DNA from: Micromonospora sp. WMMD1102 | Lineage (GTDB): Bacteria > Actinomycetota > Actinomycetes > Mycobacteriales > Micromonosporaceae | Length of the DNA stretch: 64,000 nt | NCBI RefSeq assembly: GCF_029626265.1 | Contig: NZ_JARUBN010000001.1 | Coordinates: forward strand, 6,203,001-6,267,000 | Direction: 5' to 3' | In this document: positions 1 to 7,768 of the stretch, one piece after another | Layout: each line of letters opens with the position of its first letter | Numbering within the stretch: the stretch's first letter is position 1 | Notes under the pieces: model-generated | The model's input: only the letters and a program-made list of their open reading frames with translations | Told to the model about the DNA's origin: nothing | Database searches by the model: none | Position numbers and translations under genes: made by a program

Positions 1-60
1 CCGGTCGGCGGGGACGCTGGTGGCGTCAATGAGCACGCGGGGCGGGCGACCGGCGGTCAC
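1..60 (-). CDS. Glycosyltransferase, N-terminal tip only (partial)
   Basis: Only the first 20 codons lie in the window; the gene runs off its left edge. Read from a GTG at 60 on the minus strand, the peptide contains RVLIDATSVPADR, which resembles the first beta-strand and following loop of actinobacterial GT4-type (GT-B fold) glycosyltransferases that open with RVLIDATS.PxxxGGVGRY. A good ribosome binding site (GAGGAG) sits 7 nt before the GTG. The family call rests on this short match alone, so the sugar donor and acceptor cannot be given. The gene is divergent from the next one, across a repeat-containing spacer. Confidence 0.5.
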   Translation of the reverse strand, partial: MTAGRPPRVLIDATSVPADR

Positions 61-408
61 TTGGCGACTCCTCGGCTGGGTGTGATGTGGGGAACAACAC
101 TTACGCCAAGCCTACGCCGGACCGCCCCGGAAGCGTCGACTGCGACCCGTCGGGCAACTGTCTTTCCGGTGACTCGACGGCCGCTCTCCCGACTACTCTT
201 CCGACGACTCGGCGCCGGTCCTTCCGCTGACCGCACGCGGCCTCTTTCCGGTGGTGCACGCGGGGTCTTTCCGCTGGTCGCACGCGGTCTCTCCGCGGCT
301 GGTCGCACGCGGTGTCTTCGCGGCCGGTCGCACGCGGTGTCATGCCGGTGGCCCGACGCCGCCGACTCGGGCGGTGCCGCGCCGCCGTGGTCGGTATCGT
401 TCCGGTCG
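61..408. other. Intergenic spacer, divergent promoter region with tandem repeats
   Basis: This 348-bp stretch separates the leftward glycosyltransferase from the rightward TIGR03089 gene. It can be read through in frame with the latter, but the translation (Arg/Pro/Ser-rich, repetitive) looks like noncoding high-GC DNA, and the recognisable protein begins at 409. Its main content is the degenerate tandem repeat annotated separately. I see no convincing -10/-35 pair. Confidence 0.5.
222..341. repeat. Degenerate tandem repeat, five units of about 24 bp
   Basis: Five consecutive units follow the pattern TTCCGCTGGTCGCACGCGGT plus a 3-4 base tail ending in CTC or GTC. The last three units are nearly identical in their core GGTCGCACGCGGT. 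The units abut one another, so there are no spacers and this is not a CRISPR array. The repeat sits upstream of the TIGR03089 gene; its function is unknown. Confidence 0.6.
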
Positions 409-1116
409 ATGACCGAGAACATTGCCGGGCTGTTCGCCGCCGGGACCGCCGCCGACCCCACCCGACCGCTGCTGACCTGGTACGACGACGCCTCCGGGGA
501 CCGCACCGAACTCTCCGGGGCGACCCTGGCGAACTGGGTGGCGAAGACCGCGAACCTGCTTGTCGACGCGGCCGGGGTGGCGCCGGCCGATCCCGTCGGC
601 GTGCTGCTGCCGCCGCACTGGCAGACCGCCGCCGTGCTGCTCGGCTGCTGGTCGACCGGGGCGGCGGTGAGCGGCGCCCGGCCCGACGGGTCGGCCCCGG
701 GACCTGTCGACGTGCTCTTCGCCGCCGTCGACCGGATCGGCGAGTCGGCGGCCTGGCCGGCCGGTGAGCAGTACGCCCTCGCGCTCGCCCCGCTCGCCGC
801 CCCGGCCCGGGACCTGCCGCCGGGCTGGGCCGACTACGTGACCGAGGTACGCGGGCACGGCGACCACTTCACGCCGTACCCGGCGGCCGGTCCGCAGGAC
901 CCGGTACTCGTCGACCTGGCGATCCAACGCGCCACCGAGCTGGGCATCGACGCCGGTGACCGGGTGCTCGTCGACGCGGCCCGGCACCCGGACCCGGTGG
1001 ACTGGCTGCTCGCCCCGCTGGCCGCCGGGGCCAGCACGGTGCTCTGCGGCAACCTCGACCCGGCCCGGCTGGACGACCGGGCGGCGGCGGAGAAGGTCAC
1101 GGTTCGGTTGACGTAA
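409..1116 (+). CDS. TIGR03089 family protein (acyl-CoA synthetase-like N-terminal fragment)
   Basis: A 235-aa protein starting MTENIAGLFAAG. It resembles the N-terminal part of an AMP-forming acyl-CoA synthetase (substrate region, then a VGVLLPPHWQTAAVLLGCWSTGA motif) but stops before any ATP-binding P-loop. This is the form called TIGR03089 in actinobacteria, often found near glycosyltransferases or cell-envelope genes. Its biochemical role is not known to me, and catalysis seems unlikely without the adenylation motifs. The ATG at 409 was chosen because the upstream in-frame sequence is low-complexity repeat DNA; its ribosome binding site is weak. The gene converges on the acetoacetyl-CoA synthetase gene with a 40-bp gap. 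Confidence 0.7.
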   Translation: MTENIAGLFAAGTAADPTRPLLTWYDDASGDRTELSGATLANWVAKTANLLVDAAGVAPADPVGVLLPPHWQTAAVLLGCWSTGAAVSGARPDGSAPGPVDVLFAAVDRIGESAAWPAGEQYALALAPLAAPARDLPPGWADYVTEVRGHGDHFTPYPAAGPQDPVLVDLAIQRATELGIDAGDRVLVDAARHPDPVDWLLAPLAAGASTVLCGNLDPARLDDRAAAEKVTVRLT

Positions 1117-1156
1117 TCCACGTCACACCGCAGCGGGACCGGCGCCCCGCCCTGTG

Positions 1157-3163
1157 CTATGGCCGGCCGGCGGTCCGCTGCCGGGCGAACCGCTCGAAGG
1201 CGACGAGCGACTCCGGGTTGGCCAGTGCGCCGGTGGCGGCGGCCGAGTCCACCGCCGCGCCGGTGAGGATCTTCTTCACCGGCACCTCCAGCTTCTTCGC
1301 CGACAACGTCCTCGGCACCGCACCGACCTGGTGGATCGCGTCCGGCACGTGCCGGGGCGACAGCCCGGTACGCAGCTCCCGGTTGATCCGCCCGGTCAGC
1401 TCGGCGTCCAGCTCCAACCCCTGCGCGAGTACGACGAAGAGCAGCAGCTCGCCCGCGCCGCCCTCGTCGTCCTCCAGGTGCACCACCAGCGAGTCGGTCA
1501 CCTCGGGCAGCCCCTCGACCACCGAATAGAATTCGGCCGTGCCGAGGCGTACGCCGCCCCGGTTGAGGGTGGCGTCGGAACGGCCGGTTATCACACAGCT
1601 GCCCCGCCCGCTGACGGTGATCCAGTCGCCGTGCCGCCACACCCCGGGATAGACGTCGAAGTACGCCTCCCGGTAGCGGCTGCCGTCCGGGTCGTCCCAG
1701 AACCCGACCGGCATGCTCGGCATCGGTGCGGTGATCACCAGCTCGCCGAGCTGGTCCAGCACCGGCTCGCCGTCGGCCGACCGGGCCTCCACCCGGGCAC
1801 CGAGGCAGCGGCAGGTGATCTCACCGGCCACCACCGGCAGCAGCGGCACGCCGCCGACGAAACCGGTGCAGACGTCGGTGCCGCCGGAGATCGAGTCGAG
1901 CCGCAGGTGCGCGCCGACGGAGTCGTACACCCAGCGGAAGCCCTCGGCCGGCAGCGGCGCACCTGTCGAACCGACCCCGCGGACCGCGGAAAGGTCGAAT
2001 GATTCGGCCGGGCGTAGCCCGGCCTTGCGACAGGCCAGCAGGAACGGCGCCGAGGTGCCGAAGTAGCTGGTGCGGGTCTCGGCGGCCAGCCGCCACAGCG
2101 TGCCCAGGTCCGGCTCGGCCGGGCGGCCCGGCTCGGCCCGCACCGCCGGGTTGCCGTCGAAGAGCACGATCGCCGCACCCACCGCCGGGCCGGAGACCAG
2201 GAAGTTCCACATCATCCAGCCGGTGGTGGTGAACCAGAAGAACCGGTCGCCGGGGCCGAGGTCGTGGTGCAGGGCCAGCATCTTCAGGTGTTCGAGCAGG
2301 ATGCCGCCGTGCCCGTGCACGATCGGCTTCGGCAGCCCGGTGGTGCCGGAGGAGTAGAGCACGTAGAGCGGGTGCTCGAACGGCACGGCCGCGAAGGCCA
2401 GCGGCTCGTCGGTGCCGGCCGCCAGCTCCGCCCAGGCCAGCGTCCCGTCCGGCGGCGCGGCGTCCGGCTCCAGATAGGGCAGCACCACCGTGTGTACCAG
2501 GGACGGCAGCTCGGCCCGGATCGTCGCCACCTCGGCGCGCCGGTCGACGGGCTTGTCGCCGTACCGGTAGCCGTCCACCGCCACCAGCACGGTCGGGGCG
2601 ATCTGCCGCCATCGGTCGAGCACGCTGCGGGTGCCGAACTCGGGGGCGCAGGAGGAGAAGACCGCCCCGAGGCTGGCGGTGGCGAGCATCAGCACGAGGG
2701 TCTCGGGGACGTTCGGGGCGTACGCCGCCACCCGGTCGCCCCGGCCGACACCGAGCCGGACCAGTCCGGCCCGGACCCGGCGTACCTGCTCGCGCAGTTC
2801 CGCGGCGGTGAGGGTGACCGGGGCCCGGGTCTGGCTGTGCGCGATCACCACCGGCTCGTCGTCGCCGAGCCCGGGCATCCGGAGTACGTGCTCGGCGTAG
2901 TTGAGGGTGGCGCCGGGGAACCAGCGGGTGCCGGGCATGGTCGGGTCGACCAGGGTGGCGGTCGGCTCGGTGTGCGCCTGGACCTCGAAGTAGTCCCAGA
3001 TCGAGCGCCAGAAGCCGGCGAGATCGGTGACCGACCACGGCCAGAGCGCGGCGTAGTCGTCGAAGTCGAGTCCCCGGTGCCGGCGCAGCCAGCGCAGGTA
3101 GTCGCCGATCCGGGACCGGTCCTCGCCGGCCGGTGGCGGCGTCCAGAGCACCTCGCCCACCAT
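1157..3163 (-). CDS. Acetoacetyl-CoA synthetase (acetoacetate--CoA ligase)
   Basis: Activates acetoacetate to acetoacetyl-CoA with ATP through an acyl-adenylate in the cytoplasm. The 668-aa length fits the family (about 650). An N-terminal ACS-type extension (WRSIWDYF, FPGATLNYAEHVL) is followed by the AMP-binding motif YSSGTTGLPKPIVHG, the FWFTTTGWMMWN segment typical of acetoacetyl-CoA synthetases, and a C-terminal domain with ITGRSDATLNRGGVRLGTAEFY and the adenylation lysine region SAKKLEVPVKK. The ATG at 3163 (MVGEVLWTPP) has a GGGAGGAG site 7 nt upstream; a much longer in-frame opening upstream lacks family similarity. The acyl-CoA thioesterase gene lies just upstream on the same strand, about 160 bp away, suggesting a joint role in ketone-body or short-chain acyl-CoA handling. 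Confidence 0.9.
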   Translation of the reverse strand: MVGEVLWTPPPAGEDRSRIGDYLRWLRRHRGLDFDDYAALWPWSVTDLAGFWRSIWDYFEVQAHTEPTATLVDPTMPGTRWFPGATLNYAEHVLRMPGLGDDEPVVIAHSQTRAPVTLTAAELREQVRRVRAGLVRLGVGRGDRVAAYAPNVPETLVLMLATASLGAVFSSCAPEFGTRSVLDRWRQIAPTVLVAVDGYRYGDKPVDRRAEVATIRAELPSLVHTVVLPYLEPDAAPPDGTLAWAELAAGTDEPLAFAAVPFEHPLYVLYSSGTTGLPKPIVHGHGGILLEHLKMLALHHDLGPGDRFFWFTTTGWMMWNFLVSGPAVGAAIVLFDGNPAVRAEPGRPAEPDLGTLWRLAAETRTSYFGTSAPFLLACRKAGLRPAESFDLSAVRGVGSTGAPLPAEGFRWVYDSVGAHLRLDSISGGTDVCTGFVGGVPLLPVVAGEITCRCLGARVEARSADGEPVLDQLGELVITAPMPSMPVGFWDDPDGSRYREAYFDVYPGVWRHGDWITVSGRGSCVITGRSDATLNRGGVRLGTAEFYSVVEGLPEVTDSLVVHLEDDEGGAGELLLFVVLAQGLELDAELTGRINRELRTGLSPRHVPDAIHQVGAVPRTLSAKKLEVPVKKILTGAAVDSAAATGALANPESLVAFERFARQRTAGRP

Positions 3164-3323
3164 GGTCCTGCTCCTCCCTACGGCCAGCACACCGGTGTGC
3201 TGGGCCCGGTCGCCATACTGCCGTACCCCGACCCGCAATTCTCCGCCCGGAGGCCGGCACCGGTACGCGTGCCCGGCCCACATCTCCGACCCCTGGACCA
3301 TGTGGGTCGCCGCCGGGGTCGGC

Positions 3324-3866
3324 TCAGCCGGCGACCGAGGGGTCGGCGGCGGCGCCCCGGTGTGCCTGGATCGCCTTGCGCTTGGCCAGCCGGTGCGCCC
3401 GGCGGATCTCCGCCTCGCGGAACCGGCGCTCGTCCGAGGGGGTCTGCGGCAGTACCGGGCGGACCGGGCGCGGGTTGCCGGCCACGTCCACCCCGACGAA
3501 GACCAGGTAGGCGGTGGCCACCAGGATCGGGTCGTCCTCGGCGCTGTCCCAGCGCTCGGCGACCACCCGTACCCCGACCTCCATCGAGGTCTGGCCGGTC
3601 CAGTTGACCTGGGCGTGCGCGTGCACCAGGTCACCGACCCGGACCGGCTCGGCGAAGACGATCTCGTCGATCGCGGCGGTGACCGCGGTACCGCCGGAGT
3701 GCCGGGCCGCCGACGCCCCGGCCACGTCGTCGACGAACTTCATCAGGACCCCGCCGTGCACGGTGCCGTAGAGGTTGACGTCGACCGCCGTCATGATCCG
3801 GCTGAGCGTGACCCGGGAGTACGAGGTCGGCTTGCCGGACGGCTGCGGCGCGGGCTGCTCGGTCAT
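3324..3866 (-). CDS. Acyl-CoA thioesterase, hotdog fold
   Basis: A 180-aa single-hotdog protein that hydrolyses acyl-CoA to free acid and CoA. The segment NLYGTVHGGVLMKFVDDVAGASAARHSGG, near residues 32-60, carries the Asn/His and Asp positions of the BACH/YciA-type active site. The core beta-sheet follows (EIVFAEPVRVGDLVHAHAQVNWTGQTSMEVGVRV). The C-terminal tail is long and Arg-rich, as in actinobacterial members. The start MTEQPAPQP is a clear ATG and the length is normal. It is same-strand and directly upstream of acetoacetyl-CoA synthetase, so the two may be cotranscribed. The chain-length preference cannot be read from sequence. Confidence 0.85.
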   Translation of the reverse strand: MTEQPAPQPSGKPTSYSRVTLSRIMTAVDVNLYGTVHGGVLMKFVDDVAGASAARHSGGTAVTAAIDEIVFAEPVRVGDLVHAHAQVNWTGQTSMEVGVRVVAERWDSAEDDPILVATAYLVFVGVDVAGNPRPVRPVLPQTPSDERRFREAEIRRAHRLAKRKAIQAHRGAAADPSVAG

Positions 3867-4030
3867 GCCGCAACGGTACGGCGATCTCCCGGACCCCCGC
3901 CCGCGCCGGTGACGCCGGTTACCCCGATCACCCCGGTCCGCCGGTCACCGGACGGTGACAATCAGCAAGTTCGATTTAAGACGCGCCGAGGCAGGCTGCC
4001 GGGCGGCGTCCGAGGCGGTACGGTGCGCGG

Positions 4031-4690
4031 ATGCGACATCTCTGGAGCTTCCTCGCCGGAGTGGTGGCGGCGCCACTGACCTGGGCCTTGATCGCGCTCG
4101 GTCAGGACGGGTCCGCCCGCACCGTCACCCGCTGGGTGGAAGTCGGTACGTTCAACACGGCCAACCTGATCCAGGGGGCCGTCTACCTCGGCGTCGCCGG
4201 CATCCTGCTCGGCCTGCTCGGCACGCTGCGGCTCTCCCCGGCCGGTCCACTCGTCGCCGGCCTGCTGCTGGTCGCGCCGTACGTCGGGCTGTTCGTCGAC
4301 CCCTTCACCGTGCGCGACGCGGTGCCGGCGAACTGGAAGGTCTTCGGCGACCCGCTGCCGCTGGTGCAGGTGCTCGACAACGGCACGACGTTCCTGGTCG
4401 GCGTGCTGCTGGTGATGGCGACCTTCAGCATCCAGCGCTGGCGTCGCTGGCCCCAGCCGGCTGCCGCCAGCCCCGCGCCGACGCCGTCCGATGTGGAGGA
4501 GAAGACCCCGACCGACTGGTCCCTGCTGAACAACCCGCCGGACAGCGACGTCAAGCCGCCGACGCTGGGCTATCCGGAGCGGGACACCGAACCCCTGCCG
4601 CCACTGCCGCGCCGGGACGCCGGATCGCCGTGGTCGGCGCCGCCCCGGACCGCGACGAAGCACGACGACGCCGGCAGTACGACAAGCTGA
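4031..4690 (+). CDS. Small polytopic membrane protein, MRHL-type paralogue 1
   Basis: A 219-aa membrane protein of unknown function. It has an N-terminal hydrophobic helix (LWSFLAGVVAAPLTWALIALG), further membrane spans around residues 45-100 and 120-140, then a polar cytoplasmic-type tail rich in Pro, Asp and Arg. The N-terminus MRHLWSFLAGVVAAPLTW closely parallels that of the next gene (VRHLGSLVFGLVSAPIIW), so the two are probably tandem duplicates. The ATG at 4031 has only a poor ribosome binding site. No catalytic motif is visible. Confidence 0.7.
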   Translation: MRHLWSFLAGVVAAPLTWALIALGQDGSARTVTRWVEVGTFNTANLIQGAVYLGVAGILLGLLGTLRLSPAGPLVAGLLLVAPYVGLFVDPFTVRDAVPANWKVFGDPLPLVQVLDNGTTFLVGVLLVMATFSIQRWRRWPQPAAASPAPTPSDVEEKTPTDWSLLNNPPDSDVKPPTLGYPERDTEPLPPLPRRDAGSPWSAPPRTATKHDDAGSTTS

Positions 4691-4800
4691 CCCGTGCCGG
4701 GGCGGGTCGTCCGATCGGCCCGCCCCGGACCGACACGCCGAGGCCGGTGTTGCCCGGTCCGGATATGGTGCCGGCAGGCACCCGGTGCGAGGAGGATGCA

Positions 4801-5748
4801 GTGCGACACCTTGGATCCCTGGTATTCGGGCTGGTCAGCGCGCCGATCATCTGGGTGTTGTCCGGGATCGGCCTGGTCCAGTTCAACGGCGGCATCACCC
4901 GGGCCCGGACCGAGGACATGATCGTCGGATTCGTCGTGATCGCGGTCGTCGCCGGGCTGCTCGCCGCCCTGCTGCTGCCCCGCTGGTCCCCGGTCGGTAC
5001 GGCCGCCGCCGGCCTGCTCTTCATGATCATGGCACTCTGGTCGATGGTCGACTTCGGGTCGATGGTCGACGTGCTGCCGCGCTCCTTCCTCGGCGTCGAC
5101 TTCGCGTTCACCGCGCCGTCCGGAGCGTTCGCCACACTTGTCGCCGTGCTGCTGGGCGCCACCGTGCTCGTGCCGCAGCGCTGGCGCTCGCCCCGGCCCG
5201 CGACGGCCGGCTTCCCCGGTGCCGCCGGCCAGCCCGGCTACCCGTCGCACCCGCCGGCCGGGCAGTTCCCGCCCGGTGCACAGCAGCCGGGCCAGTTCCC
5301 GCCCGGTGCACAGCAGCCGGGCCAGTTCCCGCCCGGCGGGCCCGGTGCGCCGGGAGCCCCGCATCCGCCGAACTACGGCCCGTCGACCGGACCGAACTAC
5401 GCCCAGTCCGCTCCGCCGAACTTCGGTCCCGCCGTGCCGCCGAGCTACGGTCCCGGAACGCCGCAGTATCCGGCGCCGCAGTATCCGGCGCCGCCGTACA
5501 ACGCGCCGGCCGCCGGGGCACCGCAGTACGGTCCGCCGATCTCCAGCCCGCCGGTGCCGAGCGCGCCGCCCGTGCCGCCCACCTTCAGCCCGCTGACGCC
5601 GCCGGCTCCGGCGCCCCGGCCCGGTCGACCCGGCGGTGACGCGACGACCCAGTTCGTCGGCGGTCGATCGGACGAGACCACTCAGTTCACCGGCGGACCG
5701 GACGACGACGGCATGGACGGGGCGACCCGCCGCCTCGGCGACCGCTGA
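4801..5748 (+). CDS. Membrane protein with proline-rich repeat tail, MRHL-type paralogue 2
   Basis: A 315-aa protein starting at a GTG with GGAGGA 6-8 nt upstream. Residues 1-125 hold four hydrophobic segments related to the preceding gene product. Residues 135-275 form a long Pro/Gly/Gln/Tyr-rich tail with three near-perfect GQFPPGAQQP units, a QYPAP doublet and several PPNYGP/PPSYGP units. The extreme C-terminus carries two acidic-flanked TTQF motifs (DATTQFVGG and DETTQFTGG). Threonines in TTQF-like settings are typical Ser/Thr-kinase phosphosites read by FHA domains in actinobacteria; that role here is inference. No enzyme motif is present. The tail may be a flexible cytoplasmic docking region. 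Confidence 0.7.
   Translation: MRHLGSLVFGLVSAPIIWVLSGIGLVQFNGGITRARTEDMIVGFVVIAVVAGLLAALLLPRWSPVGTAAAGLLFMIMALWSMVDFGSMVDVLPRSFLGVDFAFTAPSGAFATLVAVLLGATVLVPQRWRSPRPATAGFPGAAGQPGYPSHPPAGQFPPGAQQPGQFPPGAQQPGQFPPGGPGAPGAPHPPNYGPSTGPNYAQSAPPNFGPAVPPSYGPGTPQYPAPQYPAPPYNAPAAGAPQYGPPISSPPVPSAPPVPPTFSPLTPPAPAPRPGRPGGDATTQFVGGRSDETTQFTGGPDDDGMDGATRRLGDR
5261..5340 (+). repeat. 30-bp in-frame tandem repeat coding GQFPPGAQQP
   Basis: Two identical 30-bp units and a third truncated unit encode the decapeptide GQFPPGAQQP in the tail of the membrane protein. The near-perfect nucleotide identity points to recent unit duplication, and hence likely length polymorphism between strains. Confidence 0.8.
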
Positions 5749-5886
5749 ACCACCCCGGCGAGCGCCGGACCCCGCCCCGGTAGACCCCGCCGAGGAGCGC
5801 GTCCGGGGACCCGGGCTGCCGCCCGACCGCCGCTGACGCTGCCTGCGATCGCCGCCGTCGAGCGGCGAGGTGCATCGATGCGAATC

Positions 5887-5899
5887 GTTTGACGTATGA
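5887..5899 (-). promoter_or_regulatory. Candidate TCATACG-type operator, site 1
   Basis: On the minus strand this reads TCATACGTCAAAC. It overlaps the candidate -35 element of the esterase promoter. The same TCATACG core occurs in the other three promoter regions of the carbohydrate locus (8619, 19957, 25629). Binding by the encoded FadR-type regulator is inferred, not shown. Confidence 0.4.
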
Positions 5900-5917
5900 C
5901 GTTGTTAGCGCTAACTT
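5889..5917 (+). promoter_or_regulatory. Candidate sigma-70-type promoter of the feruloyl esterase gene
   Basis: TTGACG at 5889-5894, a 17-nt spacer, then TAACTT at 5912-5917. The same TTGACG-17-TANCTT layout is found before the CUT1 ABC operon at 8606-8634. Both candidate operators overlap it, which fits repression. Confidence 0.45.
5904..5915. promoter_or_regulatory. Perfect 12-bp palindrome GTTAGCGCTAAC, LacI-type operator candidate
   Basis: GTTAGCGCTAAC is a perfect palindrome that overlaps the candidate -10 element. Palindromes with a central CG of this form are typical LacI/GalR-family operators, and similar sites precede many actinobacterial glycan-degradation genes. No LacI-type regulator is encoded in this window, so the cognate protein would be elsewhere. 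Confidence 0.5.
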
Positions 5918-6145
5918 TTCCGGTGGGTCGAAGGCTGCCGGGAGCCTGACCCGAAGCAGCGGCGCGGACTGCCCAGGCTGCTCGACGTTCGCCGGCCCAC
6001 GGGCAGGGGCCGGAACGCGAGCGCCGACCGCGCCGCCGTGCTCGCACACCAACCTGACGTGCTGACGCCACCACCGGACGCCGGCACACGGCAGGCCAGC
6101 CCGCGTCCGTCCTGATCGCGGGTGGCCCGATCGAAGGAGCGGATC

Positions 6146-7543
6146 ATGAAGGCCACCGGTGCGGCACCACCCGCTGTCAGGCACAGACACCGCTGGCGGG
6201 CAGGCTTGGCGGCGATGGCCGCGGCGGTCCTCGCGGCCGGCGCCCTCGGCGTACTGCACGCGACACCCGCCTCGGCGGCCACCGTGGACACCAACGCCTG
6301 GTACGTGCTGGTCAACCGGAACAGCGGCAAGGCCCTGGACCTGTACGGCCTGGCCACCAACGACGGTGCGCGGATCAGCCAGTGGACCCGCAACGACGGG
6401 GCCAACCAGCAGTGGCAGTTCGTCGACTCCGGCGGCGGCTACTACCGGTTGAAGTCCCGGCACTCCGGCAAGGTCCTCGACGTGTCGAACGCGTCGACCG
6501 CCGACGGCGGCGCGATCGTCCAGTGGGCCGACCACAACGGCACGAACCAGCAGTTCCGGCTCGCCGACTCGGACGGCGGCCACGTCCGGCTGCTCAACCG
6601 GAACAGCAACAAGGCGGTGGAGGTGCAGGGCGCCTCGACGGCCGACGGCGCGAACGTCGTCCAGTACGCCGACGGCAACGGCAACAACCAGCAGTGGCAG
6701 CTGGTCCGGCTCGGCGGCGGCGGACCGACCGACCCGCCGCCGACCGGTGGCAGCGCCGGATGTGGCAAGGCACCGACGCTGCGCAACGGCACGCACTCGA
6801 TCCAGAGCAACGGCAAGGCCCGCAGCTTCATCCTGCGGATGCCGAACAACTACAACAACAGCACCCCGTACCGGCTGATCTTCGCCTTCCACTGGCGGGG
6901 CGGCACCGCCAACGAGATCGACTCGGGCGGCACCAGCGGCCAGGCCTGGTCCTACTACGGCCAGTGGGAGCAGTCGGGCAACAACAGCGCGATCCTGGTG
7001 GCACCGCAGGGCTTCGGCAACGGCTGGGCCAACTCCGGCGGTGAGGACGTGGTCTTCGTCGACGACATGATCCGCCAGATCGAGAGCGACCTCTGCGTCA
7101 ACCCGGCCCGCCGGTTCGCCACCGGCTTCAGCTGGGGCGGCGGGATGAGCTACGCCCTGGCCTGCGCGCGGGCCACGGTCTTCCGGGCGGTCGCGGTGAT
7201 CGCCGGCGCGCAGATCAGCGGGTGCAGCGGCGGGTCACAACCCATCGCGTACTTCGGGCTGCACGGCATCTCGGACAACGTCCTGAACATCTCCCAGGGC
7301 CGGGGCCTGCGGGACACGTTCGTCCGGAACAACGGGTGCACCGCGCAGAACCCGCCCGAGCCGGCGGCGGGCAGCCGGACGCACCGCACCACCGCCTACT
7401 CGGGCTGCCGGTCGGGGTACCCGGTGCAGTGGGCCGCGTTCGACAACGGCCACATGCCCGGCCCGGTCGACGGGACCTACTCGGAGAGTGGCGTCACGAC
7501 CTGGACCAAGGGTGAGATCTGGCGGTTCTTCGCGCAGTTCTAG
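6146..7543 (+). CDS. Secreted RICIN (CBM13)-feruloyl esterase/CE1-type esterase
   Basis: A 465-aa exported enzyme predicted to cleave ester-linked aromatic or acyl groups from plant polysaccharide. An N-terminal signal peptide (residues about 1-44, ending PASA) is followed by a ricin-type beta-trefoil lectin domain (46-190) with repeated QQW motifs. A short PTDPPPTGG linker leads to a CE1/PHB-depolymerase-like alpha/beta hydrolase (about 205-465). Serine 329 in GFSWGG is the likely nucleophile; the Asp in HGISDNV and the His in DNGHMPG probably complete the triad. The ATG at 6146 has GAAGGAG 6 nt upstream; a start eight codons earlier lacks one. The lectin domain is N-terminal, whereas many homologues carry it at the C-terminus. 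The promoter has two operator candidates. Confidence 0.85.
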   Translation: MKATGAAPPAVRHRHRWRAGLAAMAAAVLAAGALGVLHATPASAATVDTNAWYVLVNRNSGKALDLYGLATNDGARISQWTRNDGANQQWQFVDSGGGYYRLKSRHSGKVLDVSNASTADGGAIVQWADHNGTNQQFRLADSDGGHVRLLNRNSNKAVEVQGASTADGANVVQYADGNGNNQQWQLVRLGGGGPTDPPPTGGSAGCGKAPTLRNGTHSIQSNGKARSFILRMPNNYNNSTPYRLIFAFHWRGGTANEIDSGGTSGQAWSYYGQWEQSGNNSAILVAPQGFGNGWANSGGEDVVFVDDMIRQIESDLCVNPARRFATGFSWGGGMSYALACARATVFRAVAVIAGAQISGCSGGSQPIAYFGLHGISDNVLNISQGRGLRDTFVRNNGCTAQNPPEPAAGSRTHRTTAYSGCRSGYPVQWAAFDNGHMPGPVDGTYSESGVTTWTKGEIWRFFAQF

Positions 7544-7768
7544 GGACACGCCCTTCCGCGCTCTGGCGGGACAGGGCAGCGGCCACGGCCCGGGGCACTA
7601 CGGGTCGTGGCCCTGCTCCCGCCGGGGTCCAGCAGATACTCCGGCCCCGACGGCTCGGCGCCGACCGGACGAGGCGGGCTCACGGCGGCGGAAGTGGGCC
7701 CTCCGCCGACCGGGAGCCCGCTCCGGCGTCGGGCCGCGGGGCCGGACCTCCGGCCGCGCGGGGTCGGA

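Larger units (their letters stand above)
5749..6145. other. Intergenic region and leader of the feruloyl esterase gene
   Basis: A 397-bp gap. It holds a candidate promoter with two overlapping candidate operators (annotated separately) at 5887-5917, followed by about 225 bp of untranslated leader before the esterase start. I see no terminator-like hairpin with a T-run after the preceding gene and no credible extra coding region. Confidence 0.5.

Noticed and set aside
222..341. Possible CRISPR array
   Set aside because: Units abut without spacers, are degenerate, and no cas genes are near.
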